Source: a virus. Taken from it: a DNA stretch of 64,000 nt. A model generated the notes under the pieces. It saw only the letters and a list, made by a program, of their open reading frames with translations, had not been told where the DNA came from and did no database searches. The position numbers and the translations under genes were made by a program. Location of the stretch: the IMG/VR virus record IMGVR_UViG_3300008050_000024, positions 1 to 64,000 of that record. One strand, 5' to 3'. Positions 32,833 through 40,889 of the stretch are shown one piece after another. The first letter of the stretch is position 1; every line of letters begins with the position of its first letter.

Positions 32833-34140
32833 ATGGCAGATGACAATCATGGAATTGAATTAGTAAACGCAGACCAAAAGCTATTTCATATAGTAGACCA
32901 AGATCTTACCGATTTATGGTTGCCGTTAATTGGACCCACCGCATACACGGTATGGAACGTATTGAAACGCTTTACCAATACACTGGAACGAGGAACGGCC
33001 TTCCCTGTAGTGACCCAAAGGCATTGGGCAGAACGAATAGGGATAAGCCAGAATACGTTTAATACAGCGATCAACGTGCTAGAGAAACACCGTCTAGTCA
33101 AAACAATAAAGAAAAAGGGAAACACCCGTCAACTCAAGTACGCGGTACTCAGTGTGCCTGCTATTTTACCCGATCACCTAAAAAAGAATAGCAAACCATA
33201 TTCAAAAAGCAATCCTTTCATGCACCCTGTGTTAGAAGGCCGAAGCCGACTCTTTGTAAAGCAAAAAATAAGCTTTACACCAACGCAGGATAAACAGGCA
33301 ATAGATATCGCTCAACAACGGGAATCCCAAAATTTGGGAATCCCAGAAATAGACGAGTTACAAGAAAAAGACAGTTTAATGGGATTCCCAAAAATTGGGA
33401 ATCCAAATTCCCAAAATTTGGGAATCCAAATTCCCAAAAATTGTGAATCCTTAGTAGAGGGTACTATAGTACCCCCTACGGTAAAAGAAAGTATAAAAGA
33501 TAGTAATTTAAAAAACAGTGGTGTGACCTGCGTTCACACCAGTGATATTTTAGAAGATGAGGTTCCTTCTACCCCGAATGGAATTGTTAGGACGAATCAA
33601 CCAATACCACAATCCCATCAAGTAAAATCAGACCATGAGAAACTGGTTGACTGGTTTGATAACAACAGAATAACATCCCATCCAAATCTGGTTAAGCCGG
33701 GAGCACTTACCCCATCAAGGAAAAAGAATAGCCTGGATGAGATAGACAGACTGATCAGGATTGACGGATTCGACTTTGAAACCGAAATCAAACCAACCAT
33801 TGAATGGGCAGTAACCGATCCATTCTGGGATAGCAATTTGTTGGCGCTTACTCGTTTGCGGAACATTGGAAGCAATGGTCAATCTAAGTTTTTGAATATG
33901 CACAGATCCAGAACAGCTCAACCGACTGCCGGATCATCAGCTCCCACGTTTGAGGCTAAACTGAGCAAAATCAAACATCCCTACTATTCGCCGCAAGAGA
34001 TGGCGAAAAAGACACCAACCGAAATAAGGGATTTGCAAGGAACACACTACGACAAGAAGACAGGCGAGTTTTGGGAATACGATCAACAGGGAAACGAACT
34101 TCAGCATCGATGGTTAAGAGATGAGGAGGAAACAGCATGA
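32833..34140 (+). CDS. Replication initiator with winged-helix domain, 435 aa
   Basis: The start is at the ATG at 32833, 12 bases after AGGAG. The N-terminal domain (about 50-105) has a winged-helix pattern: TQRHWAERIGISQNTFNTAI, then NVLEKHRLVKTIKKKG. The central region is low complexity, with repeated SQNLGI peptides that are simply the translation of four iterons. A C-terminal helical domain ends HRWLRDEEETA. Neighbours are a helicase loader and a DnaB-like helicase, the lambda O / P type of arrangement. A DnaD-like or RepA-like initiator role is inferred. Confidence 0.78.
   Translation: MADDNHGIELVNADQKLFHIVDQDLTDLWLPLIGPTAYTVWNVLKRFTNTLERGTAFPVVTQRHWAERIGISQNTFNTAINVLEKHRLVKTIKKKGNTRQLKYAVLSVPAILPDHLKKNSKPYSKSNPFMHPVLEGRSRLFVKQKISFTPTQDKQAIDIAQQRESQNLGIPEIDELQEKDSLMGFPKIGNPNSQNLGIQIPKNCESLVEGTIVPPTVKESIKDSNLKNSGVTCVHTSDILEDEVPSTPNGIVRTNQPIPQSHQVKSDHEKLVDWFDNNRITSHPNLVKPGALTPSRKKNSLDEIDRLIRIDGFDFETEIKPTIEWAVTDPFWDSNLLALTRLRNIGSNGQSKFLNMHRSRTAQPTAGSSAPTFEAKLSKIKHPYYSPQEMAKKTPTEIRDLQGTHYDKKTGEFWEYDQQGNELQHRWLRDEEETA
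33320..33518 (+). other. Likely replication origin inside the initiator gene
   Basis: Four iterons built on ATTCCCAAAA-TTGGGAATCC: 33320-33344, 33381-33404, 33405-33427 and 33428-33450. The last three are directly tandem at 23-24-base spacing, and each is a dyad with the centre AAAATTT or AAAAATT. They are followed by a perfect palindrome GGGTACTATAGTACCC (33459-33474) and an A-T rich stretch (33482-33518) suitable as an unwinding site. The arrangement copies that of phage lambda ori within gene O. Confidence 0.75.
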
Positions 34141-34703
34141 CACCTCCACCAAACGAAATGATACAGGCAAGGACCCAGGAACTGCTTCCTCAAATAGGTA
34201 TTCCCGAACGGTACCAACTGGCTAAATTAGATGATTTCCCACCAGAAGAAAGAAAAATGGTCAGGGCACTTATCGGACCCAAAATCAACACGATCATCGT
34301 CGGACCCAACAAAACAGGCAAAACACATCTCATGGCCGCTATTGCCCGGGAAAATAGCCATAATGCATTTCTCCCACATTTATCTAATTTCATTTCAATG
34401 TCTGACTTGATTCTAAATGTGCGGGAAGGCATCGGAGCGGAAGGCGAAAAAGCGTCCGATATCGTTCTAACTCGAAGATATATGGAATGTCCATATTTGT
34501 ACCTGGACGATCTGGGAGCAGAAAAGACAACAGACTGGGTGAGACAAGTGCTGTACACGATTATCAATTATCGATACAATCACATGAAACATATTCTCAT
34601 CACTTCGAACTTGATGCCTTCGGAATTAGACGATAAACTAGGAACTCGAATTTGTCGAAGAATTGAAGATATGTGTACTGTACACAGAAAGGACGAACGA
34701 TAG
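34137..34703 (+). CDS. DnaC/DnaI-like helicase loader
   Basis: 188-residue AAA+ ATPase. Walker A is GPNKTGKTH (about 56-64); Walker B is LYLDDLGAEK (about 122-131); a sensor-1-like ILITSNL follows (about 150-156). It overlaps the initiator stop by four bases (ATGA). It would load the adjacent DnaB-like helicase onto DNA opened at the origin. Confidence 0.88.
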   Translation: MTPPPNEMIQARTQELLPQIGIPERYQLAKLDDFPPEERKMVRALIGPKINTIIVGPNKTGKTHLMAAIARENSHNAFLPHLSNFISMSDLILNVREGIGAEGEKASDIVLTRRYMECPYLYLDDLGAEKTTDWVRQVLYTIINYRYNHMKHILITSNLMPSELDDKLGTRICRRIEDMCTVHRKDER

Positions 34704-34705
34704 AC

Positions 34706-36259
34706 ATGGAAGAAGTGGGTACACTGGAACGCCGGATAGTCATCGGCCTTGTGCTGAGCACAGACTATCTCCTGCACATACACCAGAAATATGATCCACT
34801 ATATCTCCAGTCTATGACGGCCCGCACAGTGTCCCATTGGTGCCTAGACTACTTCAAAACATATGAAAAGGCTCCAGGGGCTGAAATTGAGGCCCTGTAC
34901 GATGACTGGAAAATCCTAAATGAACAGGATGAGGACATAGTCAATATCACTAACTGGGTCTGCGACATCCTGGAAAATCTTGAAGAGACGGCCCAGGGAC
35001 TCAATGTCGATTATTTAATCACCCAGAGTTTAGACTACTTCAAAAAGAGGTCAATGGAAAACCTCAAGACCATGATGGAATATCACTTGGGACGAAACGA
35101 CCTGTTGCAAGTGGAACAGATGATCGCAGATTATCGAGGAGTCCAAGAAGAGTTGTGCTACGGCGTAACGCCCCTAGACGATGACCAACTAGTCATTGAC
35201 GCCTTTGACGAGAGCATGAAGCCCATGATTCAACTCCCTGGCGTGCTAGGAGATATGTACAATCGGTTCCTGATACAGGATTCGCTCATAGGTATTATGG
35301 CTCCGGAAAAAAGGGGCAAAACATGGTTTATGATGGAACTCCAAATGAGCGCCACTAAATCTAATCTGCCTGTAGCCGTTTTCCAGTGCGGGGATATGTC
35401 CGACAAGCAATGGACTCGTCGCCAAGGCATCCATTTATCTAAAAGAAACGACATGGGTGAGTTTTGTGGGAAATTGATGGTTCCGGTCATTGATTGTGTG
35501 TTCAACCAGAATGACACTTGTATCCGTCCCGAACGGGAACCCAAAACTGACCCCGGGGTGTTATTTCCAGAACTTGACAACGTCACACTAAAGAACATGA
35601 CCTTGGAAGAATACAAGACGGTCAAAGCGTGCAACCCCCATCACGTAGCCTGTACATCATGCCGCTATTCTCCTGATTCACAATTTAGAGGAGCCTTGTG
35701 GTACAAGCAACGGGAAAAGGTCCAGCCACTAACATCAAATAGTGCCCTTTACGAAACGCGAAGATTCCGTAAAATGTTTAAAGCGCCGTTCAAGTTATCT
35801 ACCCATCCAAGTGGGGATTTGAATATTAAGCAAATAAAAGACATTCTTCATGTATGGGAAGATTCGGAAGGTTTTGTGCCTAAGCTCATTTTAATTGATT
35901 ACGCCGATGTGCTTGGAGCAGAGGACTCCCGGAAGGAATTAAGGCATCAGCAAAATGAAACATGGCAGGCTATGAAAGGACTATCCCAAGTAGGCAAGAG
36001 CCTGGTCATTGCGGCGACACAAACGGATGCCGATAGTTATGACAGGGACAGCATTGGCTTGAAGAACTTCACAAACGATAAAAGGAAGTACAGTCATGTT
36101 TCTGCGATGTTTACGCTAAATCAGAACAAAGTAGAAAAAGCAAAAGGACTAATGCGTATAGGCAACTTGATTGCTCGGGAAAGCACAAGCGATGACCGAC
36201 AAGTCAAAGTGATACAACGGCTAGAAATGGGACGTTTCTATCTAGGGAGTTATTTATGA
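34706..36259 (+). CDS. DnaB-like replicative helicase with a Cys-rich insertion
   Basis: 517 residues from the ATG at 34706, two bases after the loader stop. RecA-fold helicase core: Walker A-like MAPEKRGKTWF (about 198-208), Walker B LILIDYADVLG (about 395-405), then a QVGKSLVIAATQ strand. Between them, about residues 263-318, lie seven Cys, among them CTSC after CNPHHVAC, a probable zinc module not found in ordinary DnaB. The N-terminal helical domain fits DnaB. This is the fork helicase. Confidence 0.85.
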   Translation: MEEVGTLERRIVIGLVLSTDYLLHIHQKYDPLYLQSMTARTVSHWCLDYFKTYEKAPGAEIEALYDDWKILNEQDEDIVNITNWVCDILENLEETAQGLNVDYLITQSLDYFKKRSMENLKTMMEYHLGRNDLLQVEQMIADYRGVQEELCYGVTPLDDDQLVIDAFDESMKPMIQLPGVLGDMYNRFLIQDSLIGIMAPEKRGKTWFMMELQMSATKSNLPVAVFQCGDMSDKQWTRRQGIHLSKRNDMGEFCGKLMVPVIDCVFNQNDTCIRPEREPKTDPGVLFPELDNVTLKNMTLEEYKTVKACNPHHVACTSCRYSPDSQFRGALWYKQREKVQPLTSNSALYETRRFRKMFKAPFKLSTHPSGDLNIKQIKDILHVWEDSEGFVPKLILIDYADVLGAEDSRKELRHQQNETWQAMKGLSQVGKSLVIAATQTDADSYDRDSIGLKNFTNDKRKYSHVSAMFTLNQNKVEKAKGLMRIGNLIARESTSDDRQVKVIQRLEMGRFYLGSYL

Positions 36260-36765
36260 CATTCAAAGTGGAAAAAGAATTCAAATGGGAAATGGCGCAC
36301 AGACTCCCATATCACCAAGGGCAGTGCCGTAGACTACATGGCCACTCCTACAGAGCGTTGGTACAATTGACAGGAGCAGATGCCGCTCTTGTGGAAGTAG
36401 AGGGTGATCCAGAAGATGGTATGTTGCTTGACTTTTATCGTCTCAAGTTTTTGAAGGATTACATCGATAAAGAATGGGACCACCGCACCATGTTGAAACA
36501 TGATGATCCTTTGGTGTTTCCCCTCACAGGAGCCGAAGTGTACATGCCTGATTCTCTGGTAATCGTTCCCCATTCACCCACGGCAGAGCACATTGCCAAA
36601 ATGATTTGCGACGTGGTAATGAAAAATATGGCTATAATGCCTTTCATGTGTAAACTGGCTGCCAGTGGTCAAGGAAAAATCAGTGTCAAAGTGTTTGAAA
36701 CGTGTACTTGCTCAGCCACGTATGAAAGGAATTTAAAGGAGGAATCTAATGTCAGAAAGTCTTAA
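36256..36765 (+). CDS. queD: 6-carboxytetrahydropterin synthase
   Basis: 169 residues of the PTPS/QueD family. Zinc ligands are His15, His28 and His30 (RLHGH), the catalytic Cys is Cys24 (GQCRR), and the later PTAEHIAK and FETCTCSATY motifs are present. It converts dihydroneopterin triphosphate to 6-carboxytetrahydropterin, step two of preQ0 synthesis. It overlaps helicase by four bases and queE by 17, so it is read as one operon. Confidence 0.93.
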   Translation: MTFKVEKEFKWEMAHRLPYHQGQCRRLHGHSYRALVQLTGADAALVEVEGDPEDGMLLDFYRLKFLKDYIDKEWDHRTMLKHDDPLVFPLTGAEVYMPDSLVIVPHSPTAEHIAKMICDVVMKNMAIMPFMCKLAASGQGKISVKVFETCTCSATYERNLKEESNVRKS

Positions 36766-37474
36766 TGTTTTTAGCGTATTCGGTACAATTTCCGGGGAAT
36801 GTGGTGTATTCCCGGCTGGGACACTGGCTACGTTTATACGTCTCGCAGGCTGTCCCTTTAAATGTGCCTGGTGCGACACTCCCGAATCTCTCCCATCAGA
36901 TTCTGGCAATCCTTTTACCATACCAGAAATACTGGAATGTGTCAGCTTCCCTCACATTGTAATCACCGGGGGAGATCCACTAGTACAACAAAAGAAACTC
37001 CCCGCTTTGACTGAAGCCTTACATAACAAGTTTATGGAAGCACGTGGAGAAGCGCCATTGATTCAAATAGAAACATCGGGATTGATTAAACCGGACGTGA
37101 TCCCGCATGTCCAGGGCTACATCCTGGATTATAAACTGGTAGGATCAGAAGAGTTTAATTCGGAAAAGGGGACTACCGATTTTTGGATGGATATGTTGGA
37201 ACCTCTAGGAGCCGCACCTAAGCTGAAACCGAAAGTCTTTATTAAGTATGTAATAAAAGATGTAGCGGATTTGTGCCAGGCGATGCAGTTTACAAGATCA
37301 TTGCATTCTAAACTAACAGCAAGACTGGGACCTACAGTCACATACGCCTTTTCACCCGTACATGGAGCCATGGAAGCTAAGGAAATCGTACGGCACCTTA
37401 TGGATAGTCGTAATAGTCTTCCTCGGAATGTAATGCTAAACATGCAGATGCACAAAATAATTGATATGGCGTAA
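36749..37474 (+). CDS. queE: 7-carboxy-7-deazaguanine synthase (radical SAM)
   Basis: 241 residues. The iron-sulphur motif is C-x3-C-x2-C at Cys35, Cys39 and Cys42 (CPFKCAWCDT), and the N-terminal FGTISGECG and ITGGDPLVQ (about 72-80) match QueE. It contracts the pterin ring to 7-carboxy-7-deazaguanine. AAGGAGG precedes the ATG. Third enzyme of the preQ0 pathway. Confidence 0.93.
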   Translation: MSESLNVFSVFGTISGECGVFPAGTLATFIRLAGCPFKCAWCDTPESLPSDSGNPFTIPEILECVSFPHIVITGGDPLVQQKKLPALTEALHNKFMEARGEAPLIQIETSGLIKPDVIPHVQGYILDYKLVGSEEFNSEKGTTDFWMDMLEPLGAAPKLKPKVFIKYVIKDVADLCQAMQFTRSLHSKLTARLGPTVTYAFSPVHGAMEAKEIVRHLMDSRNSLPRNVMLNMQMHKIIDMA

Positions 37475-37551
37475 TTTGTCTATATAAGAGGACTTGGTGT
37501 TATAAATGAACCTTGAGAATAAAAAAATACAAACTTTTTTTAAAAAGGGTA

Positions 37552-37580
37552 TTGTGTCCGGTGACAAAAAGTCATATAAT
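37552..37580 (+). promoter_or_regulatory. Promoter inside the preQ0 cassette
   Basis: TTGTGT (37552-37557), 17-base spacer, TATAAT (37575-37580), then CAAGGTGTAC. It drives the 184-aa gene and, past the terminator at 38206, folE. The -35 matches that of the promoter at 11655. Confidence 0.75.
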
Positions 37581-37629
37581 CAAGGTGTACTTAACAAAAA
37601 CACTCAAGTCCAAATAGGAGGACACACTA

Positions 37630-38184
37630 ATGAAAATGGATCAAGTAACCAAAGCAGCAACGGAACTGAACACTGTACTTGGATGCAAGCCACCAATACC
37701 TACCGCCCCCGGAACCAAGAAGGCAGACATTTTGGTGAAGATCACCGAAGCAGCCACTTTAATTCAGGAAGGCGACAACGTCAGCAACGACACCAGAGCA
37801 GTGATTGCATTTGCGGCCAACCCAGAAGCGGCGGCCCCTCCTGCAGCACCAGCAGCTCCCGAAGGAACACCAGAAGGAACTCCTGCACCAGCTCCTACCA
37901 GCACTGCCAAAACTGTAAAGCAGTCCAAGCCAAAGTCGGAATACGGACACGCCCTGGGATCACTTTCCGGACAGATCGATGTTGCATTGATCGCCCATCG
38001 GGGAACTGTAACCAACTCGGCGGAAATTGCCAAAGTAGTAACTCAAGCGGCAGGCAAAGAATGTACGGCCAAGCGTATTATCGATCACGCCAAGAGCCTC
38101 AACACTCGCAAGCTCGCCGAAGTGGACATCCAGGTTGTGAACCCGGAAGAAGGAGAAAAGTATCACACAGTCAAACTTGCCTAG
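37630..38184 (+). CDS. Hypothetical protein with Ala/Pro linker, 184 aa
   Basis: TAGGAGG precedes the ATG. A helical N-terminal part (about 1-65) is joined by an Ala/Pro/Thr linker ([18 protein letters not shown]) to a basic C-terminal domain that may be a winged helix ([35 protein letters not shown]). It has its own promoter and a strong terminator, which suggests abundant expression. A DNA-binding or nucleoid-type protein is possible. It is not a known preQ0 enzyme. A longer out-of-frame reading here is a shadow. Confidence 0.7.
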   Translation: MKMDQVTKAATELNTVLGCKPPIPTAPGTKKADILVKITEAATLIQEGDNVSNDTRAVIAFAANPEAAAPPAAPAAPEGTPEGTPAPAPTSTAKTVKQSKPKSEYGHALGSLSGQIDVALIAHRGTVTNSAEIAKVVTQAAGKECTAKRIIDHAKSLNTRKLAEVDIQVVNPEEGEKYHTVKLA

Positions 38185-38761
38185 GCCAGTTGACGATAAA
38201 AACTCAAAGGCGGATCAGTTAAATCTGGTCCGCCTTTTTTTATCTCAAATTGGAGAGAACCCAAATCGTGATGGCCTACTCGAAACTCCATCACGTGTAG
38301 TCAAATTATGGAAGGACGTGTACGGCGGATATGATCAAGATCCGGCGGATATATTGAAACAGTTTGATAATGATGGAGACTATGATCAAATCGTACTTCT
38401 CCGGAATATCGAATTCTATTCAATGTGTGAACATCACATGCTTCCATTCGTAGGAACTGCGCATGTAGCGTATATTCCTAAGGACAAAATAGTAGGCATA
38501 TCTAAACTAGCTCGTCTGGTGGACATATATGCCCGTAGACTCCAAGTACAGGAGCGGCTAGGGCAACAAGTAGTCAACGCTCTAACTACTCATTTAGACG
38601 CTCTTGGAGCCGCTTGTATTATCGAAGCAGACCACTTTTGTATTCGTATGCGTGGCGTTGGTAAGCAGCACTCAAATATGGTCACTTCTTCCTTGGTCGG
38701 GGCGTTCAAAGATAACATCCAAACCCGACAAGAACTAATGTCACTCATAAAAGGAGTTTAG
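38177..38761 (+). CDS. folE: GTP cyclohydrolase I
   Basis: 194 residues. The zinc and catalytic residues Cys84, His87 (CEHHMLPF) and Cys155 (DHFCIRMRG) align with the FolE active site, and the conserved [17 protein letters not shown] is present at about 25-41. It converts GTP to dihydroneopterin triphosphate, the entry step for preQ0. The only available start is a TTG at 38177 overlapping the previous gene; an ATC closer to AAGGAG is conceivable. A terminator hairpin lies within its first 25 codons. Confidence 0.93.
   Translation: MPRPVDDKNSKADQLNLVRLFLSQIGENPNRDGLLETPSRVVKLWKDVYGGYDQDPADILKQFDNDGDYDQIVLLRNIEFYSMCEHHMLPFVGTAHVAYIPKDKIVGISKLARLVDIYARRLQVQERLGQQVVNALTTHLDALGAACIIEADHFCIRMRGVGKQHSNMVTSSLVGAFKDNIQTRQELMSLIKGV
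38206..38241 (+). terminator. Intrinsic terminator embedded in the start of folE
   Basis: AAAGGCGGATCAG pairs with CTGGTCCGCCTTT (13 pairs with one G-U) around a six-base loop, followed by further T residues (seven in total). It lies after the stop of the 184-aa gene but inside folE codons for the conserved NLVRLFL helix. Confidence 0.75.
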
Positions 38762-38762
38762 C

Positions 38763-39758
38763 GTGGAAACCGTAAAAGCAGAAATACTATGGACCCGGAA
38801 TTGCCATCTAGATTGTCAATATTGTGGAATGGTTACGGGAAGGCCCGCATCATACGGCGTTGAACGCTGGAAAGAAACGGTAGACAATCTGAAAAAGCTA
38901 GGATGTGGGTTTATGGCGTTTTATGGAGCTGAGCCTCTTTACGATCCCGATTTTGAAGAGCTTCCTGAAGTAGTAGGATATGCCGAATCACAGGGCATTC
39001 ATACCACGGTAATCACATCTGGTGTAGCCTCCAATGTCAAACAAAAAATAGACAGACTCATTGAAGCCGGTGCTCGTAGTTTGTCCATGAGTTACGACAT
39101 GGTTCCTCTGGACAAACACTCCAAAGCAAAAACAGGAAAAGCCCTGCAATGGCTGACATACTTCCGGGACAATTGTAAAGACTTGAGAGATGTCGCAGCT
39201 ATCGCTACCCTGACCAGTACGAACTTCCATCTGTTGCCTGAAACAATTGAAACAATGTCTTCAGAAGGTATCTGGATGTTTTTTGATATGATCCACCCAG
39301 ACCGAGGACAGCATGGCAGCAAAACCAGAAACCTGCCAGGGACAGAGGAACTGCTATTCAAACCAGAGCATCACAAAAACTTGAAACACATCCTGGACCT
39401 CACTATGGAGATGTCGGATGACGGCTACCTGGTGCACACATCCCGAGAATTTGTGGATTTGATTAGCGCTAACGACTTCGCCCACTTGCAAAACTATTCC
39501 TGGCATTGTACCAAAGAAAAGATGTTTCCGTCCTGGGTGACAATCGATTGTGATGGTAGGGTATTGACGTGCGATGATTACACGATCGAAACTCCCATTG
39601 TGTTTGGTCATGAGCTAGTTGAGAATTGGGATCGGTTCTGTGAAGAAGCCCGAAAGGATACACTCAAATGCCCTGGGTGCATTTGGAACACACACATTGA
39701 TGCGATGTACATTAAAGAGGGGTCAATTCCTTTTTCAAATTACGTCCATACCCTGTAA
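38763..39758 (+). CDS. Radical SAM protein of unknown reaction in the preQ0 cassette
   Basis: 331 residues, GTG start one base after folE. The SAM-cluster motif is C-x3-C-x2-C at Cys14, Cys18 and Cys21 (CHLDCQYC), followed by a FYGAEPL glycine-type motif (about 53-59). The C-terminal region has more Cys (WHCTKEK, IDCDGRVLTCDDY, LKCPGCIW), as in SPASM or twitch domains binding extra clusters. It is not QueE. Its position between folE and queC suggests it modifies the 7-deazaguanine base or a precursor. Substrate unknown. Confidence 0.85.
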   Translation: METVKAEILWTRNCHLDCQYCGMVTGRPASYGVERWKETVDNLKKLGCGFMAFYGAEPLYDPDFEELPEVVGYAESQGIHTTVITSGVASNVKQKIDRLIEAGARSLSMSYDMVPLDKHSKAKTGKALQWLTYFRDNCKDLRDVAAIATLTSTNFHLLPETIETMSSEGIWMFFDMIHPDRGQHGSKTRNLPGTEELLFKPEHHKNLKHILDLTMEMSDDGYLVHTSREFVDLISANDFAHLQNYSWHCTKEKMFPSWVTIDCDGRVLTCDDYTIETPIVFGHELVENWDRFCEEARKDTLKCPGCIWNTHIDAMYIKEGSIPFSNYVHTL

Positions 39759-39769
39759 AGGAGAAAACA

Positions 39770-40573
39770 GTGCTATATGATAAACAGCGAATAGAATCTC
39801 TATTAGAAGCAGAGTGCTTTGAAATAGATTCGGATTTACGAGCTCATCCGAATAAGAAAATCGCTCTTTGCTATAGTGGTGGGATTGACAGTTTCACAGC
39901 ATTCCACTTCTTACGAGATCGGTACGGTGTTGAGCGTCTCCGTCTTGTTTGGTTTGATCTCAAATCTCGCTATAGTGAACGGGAGTGGGAATGGATTCAA
40001 CGACAGGATCTGCGTTCCAATATTTCCATACAAGTAGATCGCAGTTTAGACTTGAGTGATCGGGAAGTCGGAGAAAAGGCATACATACCTTTTCGCAATA
40101 TGTTAATTGCTGCCCAAGCTGTCAAATACGGGGACATCGTATGTATGGCGGGAGTCTTGGACGATGTTGTAGCCGATAAAAACAAGCCCATTTTTGAAGA
40201 AATGTCGCATGTGCTCAGTATGATGGAAAAACGGCCCCTTCGGGTTTGGAGTCCGTTTTGGGGATTAAGGAAGCACGAAGTCGTTGCCTGGTTCCTAAAC
40301 AACACGGAACATCCCAGAAACATTCTTGATACTATTTCCTGCTATTCCGGGCATTGCGACAGTAACTACTGCGGAGAGTGTCCCTGCTGTTTTCGAAAGT
40401 GGGTTGCTTTGCGGGCCAATGATGTGATCATAGATTTTATAAATATGAAATTATTGGAAGAATACTATACACTGTGTCGTGACGGACATTACGATACAGA
40501 GAGGAATAGAAGCACTATTGAAGTTATCGATGAATATCGGCGTGAACTAAAGTTCCGAAAGGAAAGTGAATAA
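39770..40573 (+). CDS. queC: 7-cyano-7-deazaguanine (preQ0) synthase
   Basis: 267 residues, GTG start behind AAGGAG. The PP-loop ATPase motif YSGGIDSF is at about 35-42, and the C-terminal zinc set C-x5-C-x4-C-x2-C-x-C-C (CYSGHC...CGECPCC) lies at about 191-207. QueC turns 7-carboxy-7-deazaguanine plus ammonia into preQ0. With folE, queD and queE, the preQ0 route from GTP is complete in this window. Confidence 0.88.
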   Translation: MLYDKQRIESLLEAECFEIDSDLRAHPNKKIALCYSGGIDSFTAFHFLRDRYGVERLRLVWFDLKSRYSEREWEWIQRQDLRSNISIQVDRSLDLSDREVGEKAYIPFRNMLIAAQAVKYGDIVCMAGVLDDVVADKNKPIFEEMSHVLSMMEKRPLRVWSPFWGLRKHEVVAWFLNNTEHPRNILDTISCYSGHCDSNYCGECPCCFRKWVALRANDVIIDFINMKLLEEYYTLCRDGHYDTERNRSTIEVIDEYRRELKFRKESE

Positions 40574-40574
40574 C

Positions 40575-40889
40575 ATGAGAATCGCAGTTGACATTGACGG
40601 TGTCTTGACTTTGGAAACGGAAGGTCATGACTATACAAACCGAACACCGAATAAAGAAAACATCGAAAAAGTAAATGAACTAGATGCGGCAGGACACACT
40701 ATCATTCTGCACACAGCAAGATGGGAACAGGACCGTGGGGTTACCAAGGCGTGGTTAGATGCTCACGGTCTTGTTGCTTGTGAATTGCTCATGGGCAAAG
40801 TGCTTTGTGATCTGTACATTGACGACAAAGCATCCACAACCATCCCGACGCCGCATGATCTCTATATGGCCCAGGAGGTATTCTCATGA
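40575..40889 (+). CDS. HAD-superfamily phosphatase, 104 aa
   Basis: The N-terminal DxDG motif (AVDIDGVLTLE) is the HAD nucleophile loop. LHTARW (the T/S motif) is at about 43-48, and LYIDDKA (the acidic motif) at about 84-90. The start is chosen at the ATG at 40575 behind AAAGGA. Very short and without a cap domain, as in small polynucleotide or nucleotide phosphatases. Its position between queC and dpdA hints at a role in the base-modification pathway, unproven. Confidence 0.75.
   Translation: MRIAVDIDGVLTLETEGHDYTNRTPNKENIEKVNELDAAGHTIILHTARWEQDRGVTKAWLDAHGLVACELLMGKVLCDLYIDDKASTTIPTPHDLYMAQEVFS

Noticed and set aside
33320-33450. A CRISPR array
   Set aside because: Repeats are short dyads, mostly without spacers, and lie inside a coding gene.
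36733-37630. A preQ1 riboswitch controlling the que genes
   Set aside because: I looked for the preQ1-I type hairpin and A-rich tail before queE and in the 37475-37629 gap and found no convincing match.
37506-38222. A 238-aa plus-strand reading over the 184-aa gene
   Set aside because: Composition is biased (Gln/Arg/Ser/Cys) and it lacks a ribosome site, while the other frame has a strong site and a sensible protein.
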